Below are positions 41,459 through 42,734 of a stretch of DNA of 42,734 nt, piece after piece. Position 1 is the stretch's first letter. Each line of letters opens with the position of its first letter. This DNA comes from Pseudomonadota bacterium (GTDB lineage: Bacteria > Myxococcota_A > Polyangia > Polyangiales > Polyangiaceae): positions 1-42,734 of the forward strand of contig JAEYVE010000144.1 in NCBI GenBank assembly GCA_023432025.1, written 5' to 3'. Below the pieces are notes generated by a model that did not search any database, was not told the DNA's origin, and worked only from the letters and a program-made list of their open reading frames with translations. The translations under genes were made by a program, and so were the position numbers.

Positions 41459-42694
41459 TCAAACGTCTTCGAGAAGTGTTTGGCGCAGCGTGGCGAGCGC
41501 GGCGTAGGCGGCGCGTCGCTGAATTTGGCCGCGCGTTCCCCGAAAAACGTGGCTCTTGGTCACTGTGTGGCGCGAGGTGGCGACGGCCCAATGCACGAGC
41601 CCGACGGGTTTTTCTTCGGTGCCGCCCGTGGGTCCGGCGATGCCGGTGATGGACACGGCCACGTCCGCGCCGAGCGCGCGACGCGCCCCTTCGGCCATTT
41701 GACGCGCGACGGGCTCGCTCACCGCGCCGTGATCGCCCAGCGTGTCCGCTCCCACGCCGAGCACGCCACATTTGACGGCGTTGTCGTACGCCGTGACGCC
41801 GCCCACGAAGAAGCGGCTGGCGCCTGCCTCTTCCGTCAGGAGACTCGACACGAGGCCGCCCGTACACGACTCGGCGAGCGCGAGCTTGAGGCCCCGGGCG
41901 GCCAAGAGCTCGCCGATTGCGCCGGCGAAGGTCACGTTTCCTTCGCCGTAAACGATGCCTTCGCCGAGCCGTTCGCGCACTACACGCACCGCCGACGACA
42001 GACGCAAATCCACCTCGTGCGCGTCGTGTCCGCGCGCCTGAACTTTCACCTCGATGTCGGGCAACGACGCGCGGTAGCCGAGGAGGACGCGATGCTCGCT
42101 CTCGAGGCCGGCGAGGCGATCGTTTGCCTCGGACTCGGTGAGCCCATACGTCTTGAGGCGCGCCACCCGCACGACCTCGCGCGGCGGCGTGAGGCGCGGC
42201 AGCACGCCCTGCAGGAACATTTCTTTCATTTCCGCCGGTACGCCCGGCAGAAAAAAGCACAGCGCTTGGCCCACGCGCGCCGCAAAGCCCGGCGCGGTGC
42301 CTCGCGGGTTGGGCAGCACCGTGGCGCCCTCGGGGAAGTCCGCTTGCTTCTTGCCGAACTCGCTCAGCGTGCGTCCACGAGAGGCGTAGAGCGTTTCTAT
42401 GTAGGCGAGCGACGCCGCGTCGCGCACGAGCGGCACCTGAAGCAGCTCTGCCACGACCGCGGTCGTCAGGTCGTCGGTGGTCGGCCCCAAGCCGCCCGTC
42501 ATCACGACCGCCTCGTGACTCCGAGAGAGGCGTGACAGTGTGGCGACGAGACGCGCGCCGTCGTCGCCGACGGTCGCCATTTCCGTCACGTCGTAGCCGC
42601 GCTCGGAGAGCTCCGCGGCGAGCCAGGCGGAGTTGGTGTCCACGAGCTCGCCGCGCATGAGCTCGGTGCCTGTGCTGATCACGGCCAGGGTCAT
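41459..42694 (-). CDS. cinA: CinA family protein (nicotinamide-nucleotide amidohydrolase)
   Basis: The 411-residue protein has the two-domain CinA layout. The N-terminal molybdopterin-binding-like half has STGTELMRGELVDTNSAWLA, VVMTGGLGPTTDDLT and FFLPGVPAEMKEM. The C-terminal PncC half has LALAESCTGGLVSSLLTEEAGASRFFVGGVTAYDNAVK and SITGIAGPTGGTEEKPVGLVHWAV, whose serine/threonine site deamidates NMN. CinA thereby recycles pyridine nucleotides and can act as an ADP-ribose pyrophosphatase. In some naturally competent bacteria it is linked to competence. The start, ATG 42694, is 40 bases from the window edge, so the promoter may be partly outside. It is convergent with the small barrel-protein gene and shares its terminator. 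Confidence 0.95.
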   Translation of the reverse strand: MTLAVISTGTELMRGELVDTNSAWLAAELSERGYDVTEMATVGDDGARLVATLSRLSRSHEAVVMTGGLGPTTDDLTTAVVAELLQVPLVRDAASLAYIETLYASRGRTLSEFGKKQADFPEGATVLPNPRGTAPGFAARVGQALCFFLPGVPAEMKEMFLQGVLPRLTPPREVVRVARLKTYGLTESEANDRLAGLESEHRVLLGYRASLPDIEVKVQARGHDAHEVDLRLSSAVRVVRERLGEGIVYGEGNVTFAGAIGELLAARGLKLALAESCTGGLVSSLLTEEAGASRFFVGGVTAYDNAVKCGVLGVGADTLGDHGAVSEPVARQMAEGARRALGADVAVSITGIAGPTGGTEEKPVGLVHWAVATSRHTVTKSHVFRGTRGQIQRRAAYAALATLRQTLLEDV

Positions 42695-42734
42695 CGTTGC
42701 TTTCGTACGACGACGCGACGCAGGCGACCACTGG

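Overview
The window looks like chromosome from a myxobacterium (Myxococcota, plausibly Polyangiales; this is inference from style, not from a marker alignment). The evidence is high G+C coding sequence (for example 48 of 60 bases at 11221-11280), many lipoproteins with Gly/Ser/Thr-rich linkers, C-G-D-G cysteine-rich repeats of the DUF4215 type joined to a fibro-slime domain, a Hanks-type kinase with a PEGA tail, and a TPR-PEGA-TonB receptor fusion. No rRNA, tRNA, CRISPR array or transposase gene was recognised.

Replication-origin side (1-16.4 kb): a partial membrane-anchored protein runs in from the left edge. It is followed by a non-coding stretch with several DnaA-box-like sites and a very AT-rich palindromic core, a good oriC candidate, and then dnaN. 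recF and gyrB follow on the same strand, but the usual dnaN-recF-gyrB run is broken up. Between dnaN and recF lie a lower-G+C group of lipoprotein genes (one large RTX/EGF/thrombospondin-3 protein carries an apparent frameshift) and a glutamate dehydrogenase gene with a structured leader. Between recF and gyrB lie a vWA lipoprotein and a small convergent lipoprotein.

Surface and signalling block (16.8-29.4 kb): a 1637-residue Cys-rich lipoprotein carries 12 + 16 repeats around a fibro-slime domain. It is followed by a lipoprotein esterase, a mosaic tandem-repeat array, and a TetR regulator in an operon with a small membrane protein behind a pair of matching operators. A PEGA Ser/Thr kinase is followed closely by a TPR-PEGA-TonB-dependent receptor.

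Nutrient-uptake operon (29.6-35.0 kb, minus strand): a beta-barrel protein, a lipoprotein glutaminase, an OprP/OprO-like porin and a lipoprotein amidohydrolase. The last three are joined by overlapping start and stop codons. They look like an outer-membrane/periplasmic route for taking in and deamidating amides.

Housekeeping end (35.1-42.7 kb): an integral membrane protein, a remnant of a YdeI/OmpD-type gene, clpB, an RNA 2',3'-cyclic phosphodiesterase, a small outer-membrane beta-barrel protein and cinA, with a textbook terminator between the last two.

The most unusual non-coding content is a dispersed 22-bp repeat. It occurs as perfect terminal inverted repeats of a 146-bp MITE-like element and alone or degenerate at three other intergenic sites. 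There is also a second, mosaic 25/16-bp tandem array.
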